Shown here: piece after piece, positions 54,661-64,000 of the stretch
Numbering within the stretch: position 1 is the first letter of the stretch
Layout: each line of letters starts with the position of its first letter
Source of the DNA: Inediibacterium massiliense
GTDB taxonomy: Bacteria; Bacillota; Clostridia; Peptostreptococcales; Thermotaleaceae
DNA: 64,000 nucleotides
Direction: 5' to 3'
Assembly (NCBI RefSeq): GCF_001282725.1
Contig: NZ_LN876586.1
Location: 707,009 to 771,008, forward strand
Position numbers and translations under genes: made by a program
The notes under the pieces: generated by a model
What the model saw: only the letters and a program-made list of their open reading frames with translations
Databases searched by the model: none
Told to the model about the DNA's origin: nothing

Positions 54661-55836
54661 TCATGATAAATGAGCTTCTTTAGCTTTTATTATAGCACTT
54701 TTAGTAGCTAATGGACCTATTATTTCTGTAATAATTGTAGTGGATAATAAAATAGTGATGACTAAAGAACCTAATTCTGTTCCTGGGAATTCTCTGCTTA
54801 CTACAATTGCAAGTCCTACAGCAACCCCTACTTGAGATAACAATCCTAAGCCTATATATTTTTTAACAACTGTTGGAGCATTAGAAAGAATTCCTCCTAA
54901 AGAAGCACCTAATATTTTGCCTAGGATTCTAAATATTAAATAGGCAACCCCTAAGACTCCAATTTGAGGAAGTAATGAAATATCAAGTCGTGATCCTGCT
55001 AATGTAAAAAAAGCTGCAATAATGGGGGGAGAGAAGCTTTCGATACTTGAAAATACTCTTCTGGAATGTGTAGATATATTCACTACAATAATACCTAAAG
55101 ACATGGCACAAAGCAAAGGAGAAAGATTAAACTTCAAAGCAATACCTACTAATAAAATAATTGTTCCAACGATAAAAGGAAGTAACTCTGTATCCTTTTT
55201 AGATATTTTAATAAGATAAGTTAAAACAATTCCTAATATCATTCCTACTACAATAGATAAAACAATTTCCATGATAGGGTGTAAAAGGATCTTGTCAATA
55301 GTGACAGCTTCATGATTGATAAATACTTTTGCAATAGAGGAAGCAATTGCATAAATCATAAGGCAGATTGCATCATCTACGGCTACAACTCCTAATAAGG
55401 TACTTGTAAGAGAACCCTTTGCATTATATTCTCTTAACACCATAACTGTTGCTGCAGGAGCAGTAGCAGAAGATACAGCACCTAAAATTAAAGCAGTAGA
55501 AATATTTTTAGTAAAAAGATAAGTAATACCTGTAACAAATAGGAAAGCACCAAAAGCTTCAAAAAAAGCAATGACAAAAATAGGTTTTCCAAGTTTCTTC
55601 ATAACAGAAAATTCAAGCTCACTTCCAATATTAAAAGCAATGATTCCTAATGCAAAATCACTTAAAAAAGATAATTTTTCAATCATAGAAGCGTTTACTA
55701 GATTAAATCCTGACTTACCTAATAATAAGCCTGCAATAATATATCCAGCAACAGCTGGGACTTTTAATTTGTTCATCAATTTTCCAAAAAGAATACCTAC
55801 AATAAGTGCGATTCCTAAACTTATAAATGGATTCAT
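54661..55836 (-). CDS. CPA2 family cation:proton antiporter
   Basis: A 391-residue integral membrane protein with about 11-12 helices, related to Kef/NhaS-type antiporters (family Na_H_Exchanger). The segments KLKVPAVAGYIIAGLLLGKSG, SSATAPAATVMVLREYNAKG and GVVAVDDAICLMIYAIASS contain the conserved Asp pair-like residues. It has no RCK domain, and the PII-like protein encoded just after it could take that regulatory role. The ATG at 55836 is chosen over 55851 on site spacing. Confidence 0.88.
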   Translation of the reverse strand: MNPFISLGIALIVGILFGKLMNKLKVPAVAGYIIAGLLLGKSGFNLVNASMIEKLSFLSDFALGIIAFNIGSELEFSVMKKLGKPIFVIAFFEAFGAFLFVTGITYLFTKNISTALILGAVSSATAPAATVMVLREYNAKGSLTSTLLGVVAVDDAICLMIYAIASSIAKVFINHEAVTIDKILLHPIMEIVLSIVVGMILGIVLTYLIKISKKDTELLPFIVGTIILLVGIALKFNLSPLLCAMSLGIIVVNISTHSRRVFSSIESFSPPIIAAFFTLAGSRLDISLLPQIGVLGVAYLIFRILGKILGASLGGILSNAPTVVKKYIGLGLLSQVGVAVGLAIVVSREFPGTELGSLVITILLSTTIITEIIGPLATKSAIIKAKEAHLS

Positions 55837-56028
55837 TGATATACACCTCACTTTTTATGGAATATGAATAAAATGCCTAACTTATATCATATTCTTTTTT
55901 AAAATATAAGTAAAAGCTTATTTATTGGTATGATATATTATAGATTAGGATTATATCTTCTAAAGAGAATTTATATGAGATGTATACAAAATAACTATAG
56001 ATTCCTTTGCATTACTCTCAATATGAAA

Positions 56029-56053
56029 AAAGCACCCATTAAAGGGTGCTTTA
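56029..56053 (-). terminator. Intrinsic terminator of nhaC
   Basis: AAAGCACCC / GGGTGCTTT hairpin; the minus-strand tail is TTTTTC. Confidence 0.85.
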
Positions 56054-56055
56054 TA

Positions 56056-57531
56056 TTAAGCATTTTTTCTTAATTTTGCTTTTTCTTCTTTTGTTCTTAA
56101 TCTTACTTGTGGTTCAGCTGGTAGTGCAAACATAGGGATAAATCTGTCAAGACCAGTTAAAGTAAGGATTAAGATAGAACCTACAGCTACCATAGCCATA
56201 ACATTGTATTTGATAATATCAGTAGCTACGAATTGATGTAGTGGATACACTGCAGAAGCAATACCTACATAGAATCCAATATATACATGCCATGGAATAA
56301 GCTGAGAACCAAATACTCCTAAAGCATCTCCGAAAGTAGCATTTCTTAAACGAAGTTTGTACATATCTTCTTCACTAGCTTCTACATTTTCATCTGTTAA
56401 AGATTTAAGGATAGGTCCAATTGTAACGATTTGAGCCATTTCATCAGAAAGTGCAGCATTACCTATGATAGAAAGTAAACCATTACAGAACATAAGTTGT
56501 CTAACACTTCCAACCATATTAGAAATTAAGTTAGAGATTGGAGCAAACGCTTGCATTTTACCCATGATACCACCAAAAGCTCCTACCCACATCATCATAA
56601 CGATAACCCATTTTCCAGCACCTTCAAAACCTGAATATACAAGATCTAGGAAAGAGCTTACATTTTCAACAGTTCCTGCAAAAAGACCTAATATTAAAGC
56701 AGAAATAATTCCAAGTCCAAGGCAAGCAAGAGTAGGAAGTCCTTTAATTGCTACAGCCAATACGATTAATAAAGGAATAATCATATAAGTTGGAACGCCC
56801 TCTTGTACTTGATTTAAAAGTGAAACAGCAGCAGGTCTAGCTTCATTTAAGTTATCCCATACTTGTTGTGGAATTTGACTGATTGCATCAGCAGCATTTC
56901 CAGCTGTATCTGGAAGTCCCATTGTTACACTAAGACCAAAGATTAAAACACCTGCTACAACAAGACATAAAATAGACCAAACTCCTTGATGTCTAATTCT
57001 GTGAATTACTTCAACTTTTTGAATACCTGAACTTACTACTGTAGTATCTGAAATAAGACCGATGTTATCTCCAAAGCAAGCACCACCTGCGATAGAAGCA
57101 GTAGTTAATAATAAATCTCCACCAACAATATGATTTAACCATAAAAAGATTGGAGCACAAGCTGCAAACGTTCCCCAAGAAGTTCCAGTTGCAACAGAAA
57201 GAATAGCAGTAACAATAAATCCAGTAACGGCAACTGTTTTTGCAGTCATACCTAAGCTTAAAGCAACGTTAATGATAGATGCACCTACACCTGTAGACAT
57301 GAAGGCTTCAGCCATAGCATAAGCTGCCATTAAGATAAAGAATACAAGTTGCATCTCTTTAACGTTTTCCACTGCAGAATCAACAATATCTTGAAACTTG
57401 AATTTTTCAGTAAGCATAGCTATAATTGCGGCATACACGGTAGATAATGGAGCTGCTAATAAAGCGTCCATTCCAGACATCATAAGTCCTGCCATTACAA
57501 AAACTGGCGATAATTTTAATAATCCTATCAT
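56056..57531 (-). CDS. nhaC: Na+/H+ antiporter NhaC family protein
   Basis: A 491-residue polytopic protein of the NhaC family. Typical segments are SVATGTSWGTFAACAPIFLWL, GGACFGDNIGLISDTTVVSSG and DEMAQIVTIGPILKSL. It is longer than the MetT-like relative at 14379 and has no riboswitch, so a true sodium/proton antiporter or an amino-acid antiporter is likely. GGAGG precedes the ATG. Single gene. Confidence 0.88.
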   Translation of the reverse strand: MIGLLKLSPVFVMAGLMMSGMDALLAAPLSTVYAAIIAMLTEKFKFQDIVDSAVENVKEMQLVFFILMAAYAMAEAFMSTGVGASIINVALSLGMTAKTVAVTGFIVTAILSVATGTSWGTFAACAPIFLWLNHIVGGDLLLTTASIAGGACFGDNIGLISDTTVVSSGIQKVEVIHRIRHQGVWSILCLVVAGVLIFGLSVTMGLPDTAGNAADAISQIPQQVWDNLNEARPAAVSLLNQVQEGVPTYMIIPLLIVLAVAIKGLPTLACLGLGIISALILGLFAGTVENVSSFLDLVYSGFEGAGKWVIVMMMWVGAFGGIMGKMQAFAPISNLISNMVGSVRQLMFCNGLLSIIGNAALSDEMAQIVTIGPILKSLTDENVEASEEDMYKLRLRNATFGDALGVFGSQLIPWHVYIGFYVGIASAVYPLHQFVATDIIKYNVMAMVAVGSILILTLTGLDRFIPMFALPAEPQVRLRTKEEKAKLRKNA

Positions 57532-57996
57532 TTTTAAAAGTCCTCCTCTTAAAGTTTTTTACTTTTAAAGAATGCAACTACAAAATTTTGAATTTATGGA
57601 ATATTGCAAGGCCTCCTTCCTAATATGGATATATAAATGAATGGCATGTAGCAATAAACTTTTAACAATTCCAGTATAACATATTTTCAAGAGAAGGTTA
57701 AAATTCTTAATATTCAGAAAATAATAACAAATCAAATGAGTCAATAGGCTATATGGCTTGAAATTATAACATTTTTATGGGATAATACAAAAATGAAAAT
57801 AGGAAAAGGTTTACCTGTGTTACCAAAAATTAATATTACTGATTATTTTCAAAATTCAAAAAATATACAACATTTAACTAAAATGGTATTTTATGAAAAA
57901 TGAAATGTTAAACAATAAGATATTCTATATTTTAATGTATTTTATATAATCATTTACAAAAAATAATATTATAGTAAAGAAAAGAGGTGTATATAA
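57532..57996. other. Intergenic region between nhaC and SASP gene
   Basis: Divergent leaders of 465 bases, very AT-rich. I see no gene, riboswitch or repeat. A sporulation (SigG) promoter for the SASP gene should lie in the last 60 bases, but I cannot fix its boxes with confidence. Confidence 0.4.
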
Positions 57997-58218
57997 ATGA
58001 GCAGAAATGGACCTGTTGATCCAAATGCAACTATTGCTTTAAATAAATTAAAATATGAGATCGCCAATGAATTAGGAGTGCCTCATAACATGAGTGCAAA
58101 TCCAAATGACTATACTCCAGGGCAAGATATTTATTTAGCAGGTAATGTAGGAGGACAAATGACTAAAAAATTAGTTGAAATGGGAGAAGAGATGTTGATC
58201 AATAAACACAATCAATGA
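57997..58218 (+). CDS. Alpha/beta-type small acid-soluble spore protein
   Basis: A 73-residue DNA-binding spore protein that protects spore DNA. The germination protease site is in KYEIANELGV, and the second conserved part is DIYLAGNVGGQMTKKLVE. It marks the organism as a spore-former. GAGGTG precedes the ATG. Single gene with its own terminator. Confidence 0.96.
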   Translation: MSRNGPVDPNATIALNKLKYEIANELGVPHNMSANPNDYTPGQDIYLAGNVGGQMTKKLVEMGEEMLINKHNQ

Positions 58219-58254
58219 AGATTGTTATAAATAGATAAAAATAGATTGATTGTT

Positions 58255-58288
58255 AATAAGGAGTTCTAGAAGAACTCCTTATAAATTT
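58255..58288 (+). terminator. Intrinsic terminator of SASP gene
   Basis: ATAAGGAGTTCT / AGAACTCCTTAT hairpin followed by AAATTT. Confidence 0.75.
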
Positions 58289-58354
58289 CATATTGACAAA
58301 TAAAGTTTATTGCAATAAATTCGAATATGGACAATTTACAATAAGAGGTGAGAT

Positions 58355-59713
58355 ATGAAGAAAAATGATCTAAAAAATATTATCAATAAAAATAGAGAAC
58401 AACCTAGTCGTGATACATTTCATTCTAAGATTGGCTTTATTTTAGCTTGTATTGGCTCAGCAGTAGGAATGGGAAACATATGGATGTTTCCATATCGAGT
58501 AGGCCAATTTGGAGGTGCAGCCTTTTTAGTTCCTTATTTTTTATTTGTAATCGTAATTGGGATTACAGGTGTAATTGGAGAGATGTCTTTTGGAAGGGCA
58601 ATGGGGACAGGCCCACTAGGGGCTTTTGAAAAAGCATTAGAAAAAAAAGGTATAAAAAATGGATATTTATTAGGACTTATTCCAGTTATAGGTTCATTGT
58701 CGATTGCTATTGGTTACGCAGTTGTCATTGGATGGATTTTAAGGTTTACTGTAGGTGCAATTACAGGAGTTTTATTATCAGCACCAGATAGTGGAACTTA
58801 TTTTGGAGAGATTGCTGGACCATTGGGAAGCATAGGATGGCATTTAGCTGGTTTGATTATAACTTTTGTAATTATGCTTATGGGAATTTCTAATGGAATT
58901 GAAAAGGCGAATAAAATTATGATGCCTGCTTTTTTCTTCTTATTTCTTATTCTTGCTATTCGTATAGCAACTTTACCAGATGCAATAGTAGGATATAGAT
59001 ATTTGTTTGTACCGAAATGGGAGTTCTTGAAGAATCCTAAAACATGGGTATTTGCTTTAGGTCAGGCATTTTTTTCTCTTTCATTGGCAGGTTCTGGAAC
59101 AATTGTTTATGGTAGTTATTTGAAAAAAACAGAAGATATCGTAGGTTGTGCAAAAAATGTTGCTTTTTTTGATACTTTGGCAGCTATATTATCAGCTTTA
59201 GTGATTATACCATCTGTGTTTGTATTTGGTATGGATCCAGCAGCAGGGCCACCCCTTATGTTTATTATTATGCCAAATGTATTTAAAATGATGCCTATGG
59301 GGCGATTATTCTCTATTTTATTTTTTATAGCAGTATTATTTGCAGGGATCAGTTCACTTATGAATTTATTGGAGACACCTATTGAATCCTTACAAGATAG
59401 ATTTAAGATTTCAAGAAAAGCTTCAGTAATTGTTATTGCAATCATTAGTTTTATGGCTGGATTGATGATTGAAAGTGGAGATAAACTGTCAATTTGGATG
59501 GATATGGTATCTATATATGTCATTCCTTTAGGGACATTACTTGCAGGAATTATCTTTTTCTGGGTTTGTGGATCTGAATTTGCTAGAGAGCAAACACAAT
59601 TTGGACGAAATACAAAGATGGGATCATGGTTTGAGCCCATGACCAAATATGTATTCTGCGGACTTACAATTATTGTATATATTCTTGGAATTTTTTATGG
59701 AGGCATTGGTTGA
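58355..59713 (+). CDS. NSS family sodium-dependent transporter
   Basis: A 452-residue neurotransmitter:sodium symporter homologue. The first helix motif GFILACIGSAVGMGNIWMFP is the Na+/substrate site; about eleven helices follow. Bacterial members take up amino acids such as tryptophan, tyrosine or leucine. The substrate here is unknown. GAGGTGAG precedes the ATG. Single gene. Confidence 0.92.
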   Translation: MKKNDLKNIINKNREQPSRDTFHSKIGFILACIGSAVGMGNIWMFPYRVGQFGGAAFLVPYFLFVIVIGITGVIGEMSFGRAMGTGPLGAFEKALEKKGIKNGYLLGLIPVIGSLSIAIGYAVVIGWILRFTVGAITGVLLSAPDSGTYFGEIAGPLGSIGWHLAGLIITFVIMLMGISNGIEKANKIMMPAFFFLFLILAIRIATLPDAIVGYRYLFVPKWEFLKNPKTWVFALGQAFFSLSLAGSGTIVYGSYLKKTEDIVGCAKNVAFFDTLAAILSALVIIPSVFVFGMDPAAGPPLMFIIMPNVFKMMPMGRLFSILFFIAVLFAGISSLMNLLETPIESLQDRFKISRKASVIVIAIISFMAGLMIESGDKLSIWMDMVSIYVIPLGTLLAGIIFFWVCGSEFAREQTQFGRNTKMGSWFEPMTKYVFCGLTIIVYILGIFYGGIG

Positions 59714-59788
59714 TGAAAAGGGTCGAATGCAACAAATAGCATCATAATACAGCAAAATTATATCACAATATTTTAAATAAATTTCAAA

Positions 59789-59830
59789 ATATTCCTTGTA
59801 AAGCATTGATTTACAAGGAATATTTTTTAT
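59789..59830 (+). terminator. Intrinsic terminator of NSS gene
   Basis: ATATTCCTTGTAAA / TTTACAAGGAATAT hairpin followed by TTTTTAT. Confidence 0.85.
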
Positions 59831-59945
59831 TTTAAATTGAATTTTTCTAAAATGAAGATCCATTGAATTCTTATATGGGCTGCTATAAAATATGAGGCAA
59901 ATAGTTATGTAAGACTTATAAAAAGATGAAGGGAGAAGGATGATT

Positions 59946-61307
59946 ATGAATGGAGATAATAGAATAAAGTTGATGAGGGAGGGAAAAGTCTCAACATCTT
60001 TGTTAAAATTTGGAATACCCATGGTTATTAGTATGCTTGTAACAGCTCTTTATAATGTGGTAGATACTTATTTTGTAGGGAGATTGGGAACAAGTCCTAT
60101 GGCAGCAGTTGCTGTAGCTTTTCCTATTTCAATTATTTTTTGTGGACTTGGATTAATGTTTGGATGTGGAGGAGGTTCTTACATATCAAGACTCCTTGGA
60201 CAAAAAAATCAAGAAAAAGCCAATCAAGTTGCCTCTATTGCTTTATTTAGCAGTATTATTATAGGAATCATTTTATCAATAATTATATTGATTTTTCTAG
60301 AAGAAATTTTAATTTTTATGGGAGCCACAAAGACTATATTACCTTATGCAAAAGATTATGCTGTGATTTTTATAATCAGTGCAATTTTTAGCACAGGAAA
60401 CGTAGCAATAGGAAATTTAGCAGTATCACAGGGAGCTTCTAATATTACTTTAACTGCAATGATTACAGGAGCTATTTTAAATATGACACTAGACCCTTTG
60501 ATGATTTATACCTTTGGATTGGGTATTAAAGGAGCAGCTATTGCAACTCTTATATCTCAAATGGTGAACACACTTGTATATGTATCTTTTTTCGCAACAG
60601 AAAAAAGTTATATCAAAATAAAAATGAAATATTGTAAGCTAGATCAAGAAATATATAGACAAATTTTTAAAATAGGAATTTCAATGTTGCTATTACAAGT
60701 ATTTTCAAGTATATCTATGAGTTTAATTTCTAGAGAAGCAAGTAATTATGGAGATTCGGCAGTAGCTGCAATGGGGCTTGTATTAAGAATAATTACATTA
60801 GGAAGCAATGTTGTATTTGGATTTATTAAAGGATTTCAGCCCTTAGCAGGGTACAGCTATGGAGCAAAGAACTATGAAAGATTAAAAGAAGCTATTCATA
60901 TCATTTTGAAATGGACGACTGTATTTTGTATTTTATGGACAATTGTAACTTTTATTTTTACCAATCCTATTATTTCTTTATTTAGTAATCATCAAGAGGT
61001 TATTGATATTGCTAAAAAAGCTTTAAGAGCAAATACAATTATGTTTTTTACTTTTGGATTTCAATTTGTATATTCAACTTTATTTTTATCCCTTGGAAAA
61101 GCTAAGATAGGTGGTATATTAAGTATGAGTAGACAGGGAATTTTTTTAATTCCTATCCTATGGATTTTGCCACAATTTATGGGGCTTAGTGGAGTCATGT
61201 ATGCTCAAGCAATAGCAGATTTATTCACAACAATTTTGACTATTGTATTTGCAGTAAAAATTCATAAGCAGATTAATATACTGGAAGGAAAAAGTGTTTT
61301 AAATTAG
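59946..61307 (+). CDS. MATE family efflux transporter
   Basis: A 453-residue multidrug/cation antiporter with twelve helices in two halves. Family marks are GIPMVISMLVTALYNVVDTY near the start, GCGGGSYISRLLGQKN, and FQPLAGYSYGAKNYERL in the second half. Export is driven by Na+ or H+. I favour the ATG at 59946 (after GAAGG, spacing 6); the ATG at 59940 touches the site. Confidence 0.92.
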   Translation: MNGDNRIKLMREGKVSTSLLKFGIPMVISMLVTALYNVVDTYFVGRLGTSPMAAVAVAFPISIIFCGLGLMFGCGGGSYISRLLGQKNQEKANQVASIALFSSIIIGIILSIIILIFLEEILIFMGATKTILPYAKDYAVIFIISAIFSTGNVAIGNLAVSQGASNITLTAMITGAILNMTLDPLMIYTFGLGIKGAAIATLISQMVNTLVYVSFFATEKSYIKIKMKYCKLDQEIYRQIFKIGISMLLLQVFSSISMSLISREASNYGDSAVAAMGLVLRIITLGSNVVFGFIKGFQPLAGYSYGAKNYERLKEAIHIILKWTTVFCILWTIVTFIFTNPIISLFSNHQEVIDIAKKALRANTIMFFTFGFQFVYSTLFLSLGKAKIGGILSMSRQGIFLIPILWILPQFMGLSGVMYAQAIADLFTTILTIVFAVKIHKQINILEGKSVLN

Positions 61308-61483
61308 ATATTTTCATATAATTTACTTTAAAAAAGATTGATTTTGCTTTTTTTTTAGGCTTAGAAAAAGGAAAATGAGATAGTCTTGTAGAATAAAAAT
61401 AGACAAATAGATGTATATTTCTATAATGGTGCAGTAAATATAGTAGTAAGTAAGAGCTACATCAATAATGGTAGGTGAAAAAA

Positions 61484-62122
61484 ATGAGGAAGCCTAAAAA
61501 TAGTCAATGTAAATCTATTGCAAAGTATGAAAAAATAGCATTAGATATAGCATATAGTATCTATAATGATGAATGGAAAGTAGGGGAGATGGTTAAAGGA
61601 CGATCTACCTTAGCAGGAAAGTATAGTGTTTCACCTGAGACTATTAGAAGGGCATTAAAACTCCTTGAAGAGCTTCAAGTCGTATCTGTAATAGATAAAA
61701 AAGGAATTCTAATTCAGTCTAAAGAAGCAGCAAACACTTTTATTAAAGAGTACAAATCTAAAGATAGAATACTCACTCTTAGAGAAGATATTACAAATCT
61801 TATAGAGGAGAAAAAGCTTATTGAAGAAACCATTGTGAATCGATTAGATGATATTATTGAGCAAGCAATGATTTTAAGAAATATTGGCATTATTTATCCT
61901 TTAGAACTAAAGATATCTAAAAATAGCCATATAGTAGGAAAATCTATTGGAGAGGTAAAGTTTTGGGAATATACAGGTGCAACTATTATAGGAATTCATC
62001 GATGTGGACATCTTTATCTTTCTCCTGGACCTAAGCTAATTTTTTATCCTAATGATATTGTTTTTTATGTAGGCAATGCAGCTAATATATCTGAAAGAGT
62101 TAATAGATTTGTAAATGGATAA
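61484..62122 (+). CDS. GntR-RCK_C regulator, BusR-like
   Basis: A 212-residue regulator with an N-terminal GntR winged helix (KGRSTLAGKYSVSPETIRRA), a coiled-coil link (about 90-130) and a C-terminal RCK_C (TrkA-C) domain (IYPLELKISKNSHIVGKSIG). This order is that of BusR, which binds cyclic di-AMP through RCK_C and represses osmolyte uptake. Cyclic di-AMP binding is therefore expected, not shown. AGGTG lies 6 bases ahead of the ATG at 61484. Its target is not evident: no busA is nearby, and MATE and a GNAT gene flank it. Confidence 0.8.
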   Translation: MRKPKNSQCKSIAKYEKIALDIAYSIYNDEWKVGEMVKGRSTLAGKYSVSPETIRRALKLLEELQVVSVIDKKGILIQSKEAANTFIKEYKSKDRILTLREDITNLIEEKKLIEETIVNRLDDIIEQAMILRNIGIIYPLELKISKNSHIVGKSIGEVKFWEYTGATIIGIHRCGHLYLSPGPKLIFYPNDIVFYVGNAANISERVNRFVNG

Positions 62123-62162
62123 AAGACCCTTGTTATTTATAAATAACAAGGGTCTTTTTTTG
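62121..62162 (+). terminator. Intrinsic terminator
   Basis: AAGACCCTTGTTATTT / AAATAACAAGGGTCTT hairpin followed by TTTTTTG. Confidence 0.9.
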
Positions 62163-62332
62163 TGGCATATAAAATGATATATATATAAATTTTTTCTATA
62201 AAATATTATAAAAAAAAATCATACAACTCTATTGATTAGTACAAGTTGTATCATGTATAATAATAGAAACAACTTATAAAATCGAAACGAGTAGTTAGAT
62301 GATGAGTGCAAAGTAAAAGGGGGATATTCGGT

Positions 62333-63055
62333 ATGGAATTAAAAAGAGGGATATTGGCAAAACATAATGGAGAAAATAGGATACAGGATTCATATATAAT
62401 GAGATTAATAAAATGGCAAGAAGCAGAACAAGCAGTTTTACTTCAAAATTTTGTTTATGAACAATTGATCAACAAGCAAGTTTTATATACAGATTCTTAT
62501 GAAAATATGATAAAGGATATGAAAGCAGGAGCTAAGATCATTGGAGTTTTTAACAAAGATAACGAGTTGATTGCTTATAGGCATATTGCTTTTCCTGGGG
62601 TATCAGATCGGAATTTAGGAAATGACATTCATTTACCAGAAAATGAGCTTTTAAAAGTAGCTCATTTAGAAAGAACGGTAGTTCACCCTGATTATAGAGG
62701 AAATAACTTGCAAAGTATAACATTGCAAGAGGCTGTACCTTTGATAAAAGAATTAGGGTATAGGCATCTAGTGTGTACTGTTTCTCCATTTAATTTATTT
62801 AGTCTTTATAATATTATAAAAAATGGACTCAAGATTAAAGCGTTAAAAGAAAAATATCAAACAGGAAAAGATACACACGATGGGTTATGGAGATTTATTC
62901 TTCATAGAGAATTAGAACCAGTAAATAATATAGAGCATACTCAAAGTTTTTCAGTATCACTAAATGATTTTAAAGCTCAAGAAGATTTGATCAATGATGG
63001 ATTTATTGGACATTGGCTATTTAAAGAAAGTAAATTACTCAATTATGTAAGGTAA
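62333..63055 (+). CDS. GNAT-like acetyltransferase
   Basis: A 240-residue protein with a GNAT-type core: AHLERTVVHPDYRGNNLQSIT resembles the motif A acetyl-CoA loop (V.PeyRGkGlg) and GYRHLVCTVSPFNLFSLYNI the motif B region. The N-terminal part is longer than in a simple GNAT. Substrate unknown. The ATG at 62333 has GGGGGAT upstream; an in-frame start at 62306 lacks a site. Single gene with its own terminator. Confidence 0.75.
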   Translation: MELKRGILAKHNGENRIQDSYIMRLIKWQEAEQAVLLQNFVYEQLINKQVLYTDSYENMIKDMKAGAKIIGVFNKDNELIAYRHIAFPGVSDRNLGNDIHLPENELLKVAHLERTVVHPDYRGNNLQSITLQEAVPLIKELGYRHLVCTVSPFNLFSLYNIIKNGLKIKALKEKYQTGKDTHDGLWRFILHRELEPVNNIEHTQSFSVSLNDFKAQEDLINDGFIGHWLFKESKLLNYVR

Positions 63056-63092
63056 AAAAACAATGATATGGATTTCTATATCATTGTTTTTT
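63055..63092 (+). terminator. Intrinsic terminator
   Basis: AAAAACAATGATAT / ATATCATTGTTTTT hairpin with a T-rich tail. Confidence 0.85.
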
Positions 63093-63199
63093 GTTTAAGG
63101 AAACTTTTGTGCTTTTCTTAAAATATAGTATAATAGATAAGGTATATTTATTGAATATAAAAATAGAGGCTTTATTTTAAAAGGAGGATATTTGAGAAT

Positions 63200-64000
63200 A
63201 TGGAAATTATATTTTTAGTCATTCAATCTACTATTCTAGGAATTGTAGAAGGATTAACGGAATTTTTACCTGTGTCATCAACAGGACATCTTGTGATTTT
63301 TCAAAATTTAATAGGTTTTAAAGGAACAAGTGCAAATTATGTTGAGATGTATACATATGTGATACAATTAGGAGCTATACTGGCTGTAGTTATCCTTTAT
63401 TGGAATAAAATAAAAGATACTCTTATCAATTTTTTCCCGCAAAAAGTTGGGTATGAAAGATCAGGATTTAGATTTTGGTTTATGATTTTTATTGCTTGTA
63501 TTCCCGGTGGGGTTTTTGGAGTGTTATTAGATGACTTGGCAGAACAATATTTATTTTCACCAGTATCTGTAGCAATTACCTTGTTTTTAGGTGGTATATG
63601 GATGATTTATGCTGAAAAAAAATTCAGAAGAAATAAACATACAGGAGGAGAATTAAAAGTTACAGTCAAGCAGGCATGGATTGTAGGTATATTTCAATGT
63701 TTAGCTATTATTCCAGGAATGTCGCGTTCAGCTTCTACGATTATAGGGGGATGGGTATCAGGACTTTCTACTGTTGCTGCAGCTGAGTTTTCATTCTTCT
63801 TAGCGATTCCAGTTATGGTAGGAATGAGCTTTTTAAAGCTTGTGAAAATGGGAGGGCTGTTTATTCTTACAACTCAAGAAATCATTTCTCTTGCTGTAGG
63901 CTTTATCGTTTCCTTTATAGTAGCTTTAATTGTTATAGGTAAGTTTATTTCCTATTTAAAGAAAAGACCAATGAAGATCTTTGCCATATATAGAATGATT
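63200..64000 (+). CDS. uppP: Undecaprenyl-diphosphatase UppP/BacA, truncated by window end
   Basis: Membrane enzyme that recycles the wall carrier lipid by removing a phosphate from undecaprenyl diphosphate; also gives bacitracin resistance. The first 267 codons are present in a single open frame. Motif 1 is EGLTEFLPVSSTGHL and motif 2 PGMSRSASTIIGG, both with catalytic residues. AAGGAGG lies 13 bases before the ATG. The 3' end lies beyond the window; full length is about 265-285 residues. Confidence 0.95.
   Translation, partial: MEIIFLVIQSTILGIVEGLTEFLPVSSTGHLVIFQNLIGFKGTSANYVEMYTYVIQLGAILAVVILYWNKIKDTLINFFPQKVGYERSGFRFWFMIFIACIPGGVFGVLLDDLAEQYLFSPVSVAITLFLGGIWMIYAEKKFRRNKHTGGELKVTVKQAWIVGIFQCLAIIPGMSRSASTIIGGWVSGLSTVAAAEFSFFLAIPVMVGMSFLKLVKMGGLFILTTQEIISLAVGFIVSFIVALIVIGKFISYLKKRPMKIFAIYRMI

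Overview
The window is a low-GC chromosomal segment from a spore-forming, anaerobic, motile Firmicute of the class Clostridia. Spore formation is shown by an alpha/beta-type SASP (57997) and spore photoproduct lyase (36158). Anaerobic life is suggested by Fe-S L-serine dehydratase, formate-THF ligase, rubredoxin, a flavodiiron protein, FeoAB and an H-NOX chemoreceptor. Genus cannot be fixed from sequence alone. Genes lie on both strands in short operons separated by clear intrinsic terminators. I see no rRNA, tRNA, CRISPR array, prophage or complete IS.

Layout. 1-4.6 kb: an ECF sigma/anti-sigma pair, a broken ndk remnant, two tandem micro-ORFs, cheV, a DUF4392 gene and a micro-ORF behind two Spo0A-type boxes. 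4.6-17.4 kb: a short FtsH-like protease, tig-clpP-clpX, a CBS/DRTGG family II pyrophosphatase, sdaAB-sdaAA, trmB, a SAM-I riboswitch with a MetT/NhaC-type transporter, and an M3 peptidase followed by a MITE-like repeat inside its terminator. 17.9-22.3 kb: DUF1576, an unknown protein, hemerythrin and a Crp/Fnr regulator as one run, then convergent DUF1858 and unknown genes behind a Crp-like operator. 22.5-33 kb: lon-ysxC, EamA exporter, rubredoxin, split ChrA pair, GH18 protein, small membrane proteins, GIY-YIG protein and topB. 32.9-36 kb: a cobalamin riboswitch with no gene after it, a CAP lipoprotein and an H-NOX chemoreceptor. 36-46.7 kb: splB, fhs, unknown genes, feoAB under a Fur box, a sigma-54 activator and a HAD hydrolase. 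47-64 kb: a lipoprotein thioredoxin/CXXC peptide/NapH-like redox cassette, FprA, Nudix, a second MITE copy, a glycine riboswitch with ACT-DUF711, a CAP protein, a PII-like protein with a CPA2 antiporter, NhaC, SASP, an NSS symporter, MATE, a BusR-like regulator, a GNAT protein and a truncated uppP.

Common threads. Oxygen/NO handling recurs: H-NOX receptor, hemerythrin with a Crp regulator, rubredoxin, FprA and DUF1858. Sodium and proton transport also recurs: two NhaC-family proteins, CPA2, NSS and MATE. Three metabolite riboswitches (SAM, cobalamin, glycine) are present. The points most worth a second look are the MITE pair flanked by duplicated hairpins, the orphan cobalamin riboswitch, the Cys-to-Ser change at the catalytic position of SplB, the conserved O2-binding pocket of the H-NOX receptor, and the unexplained micro-ORFs.
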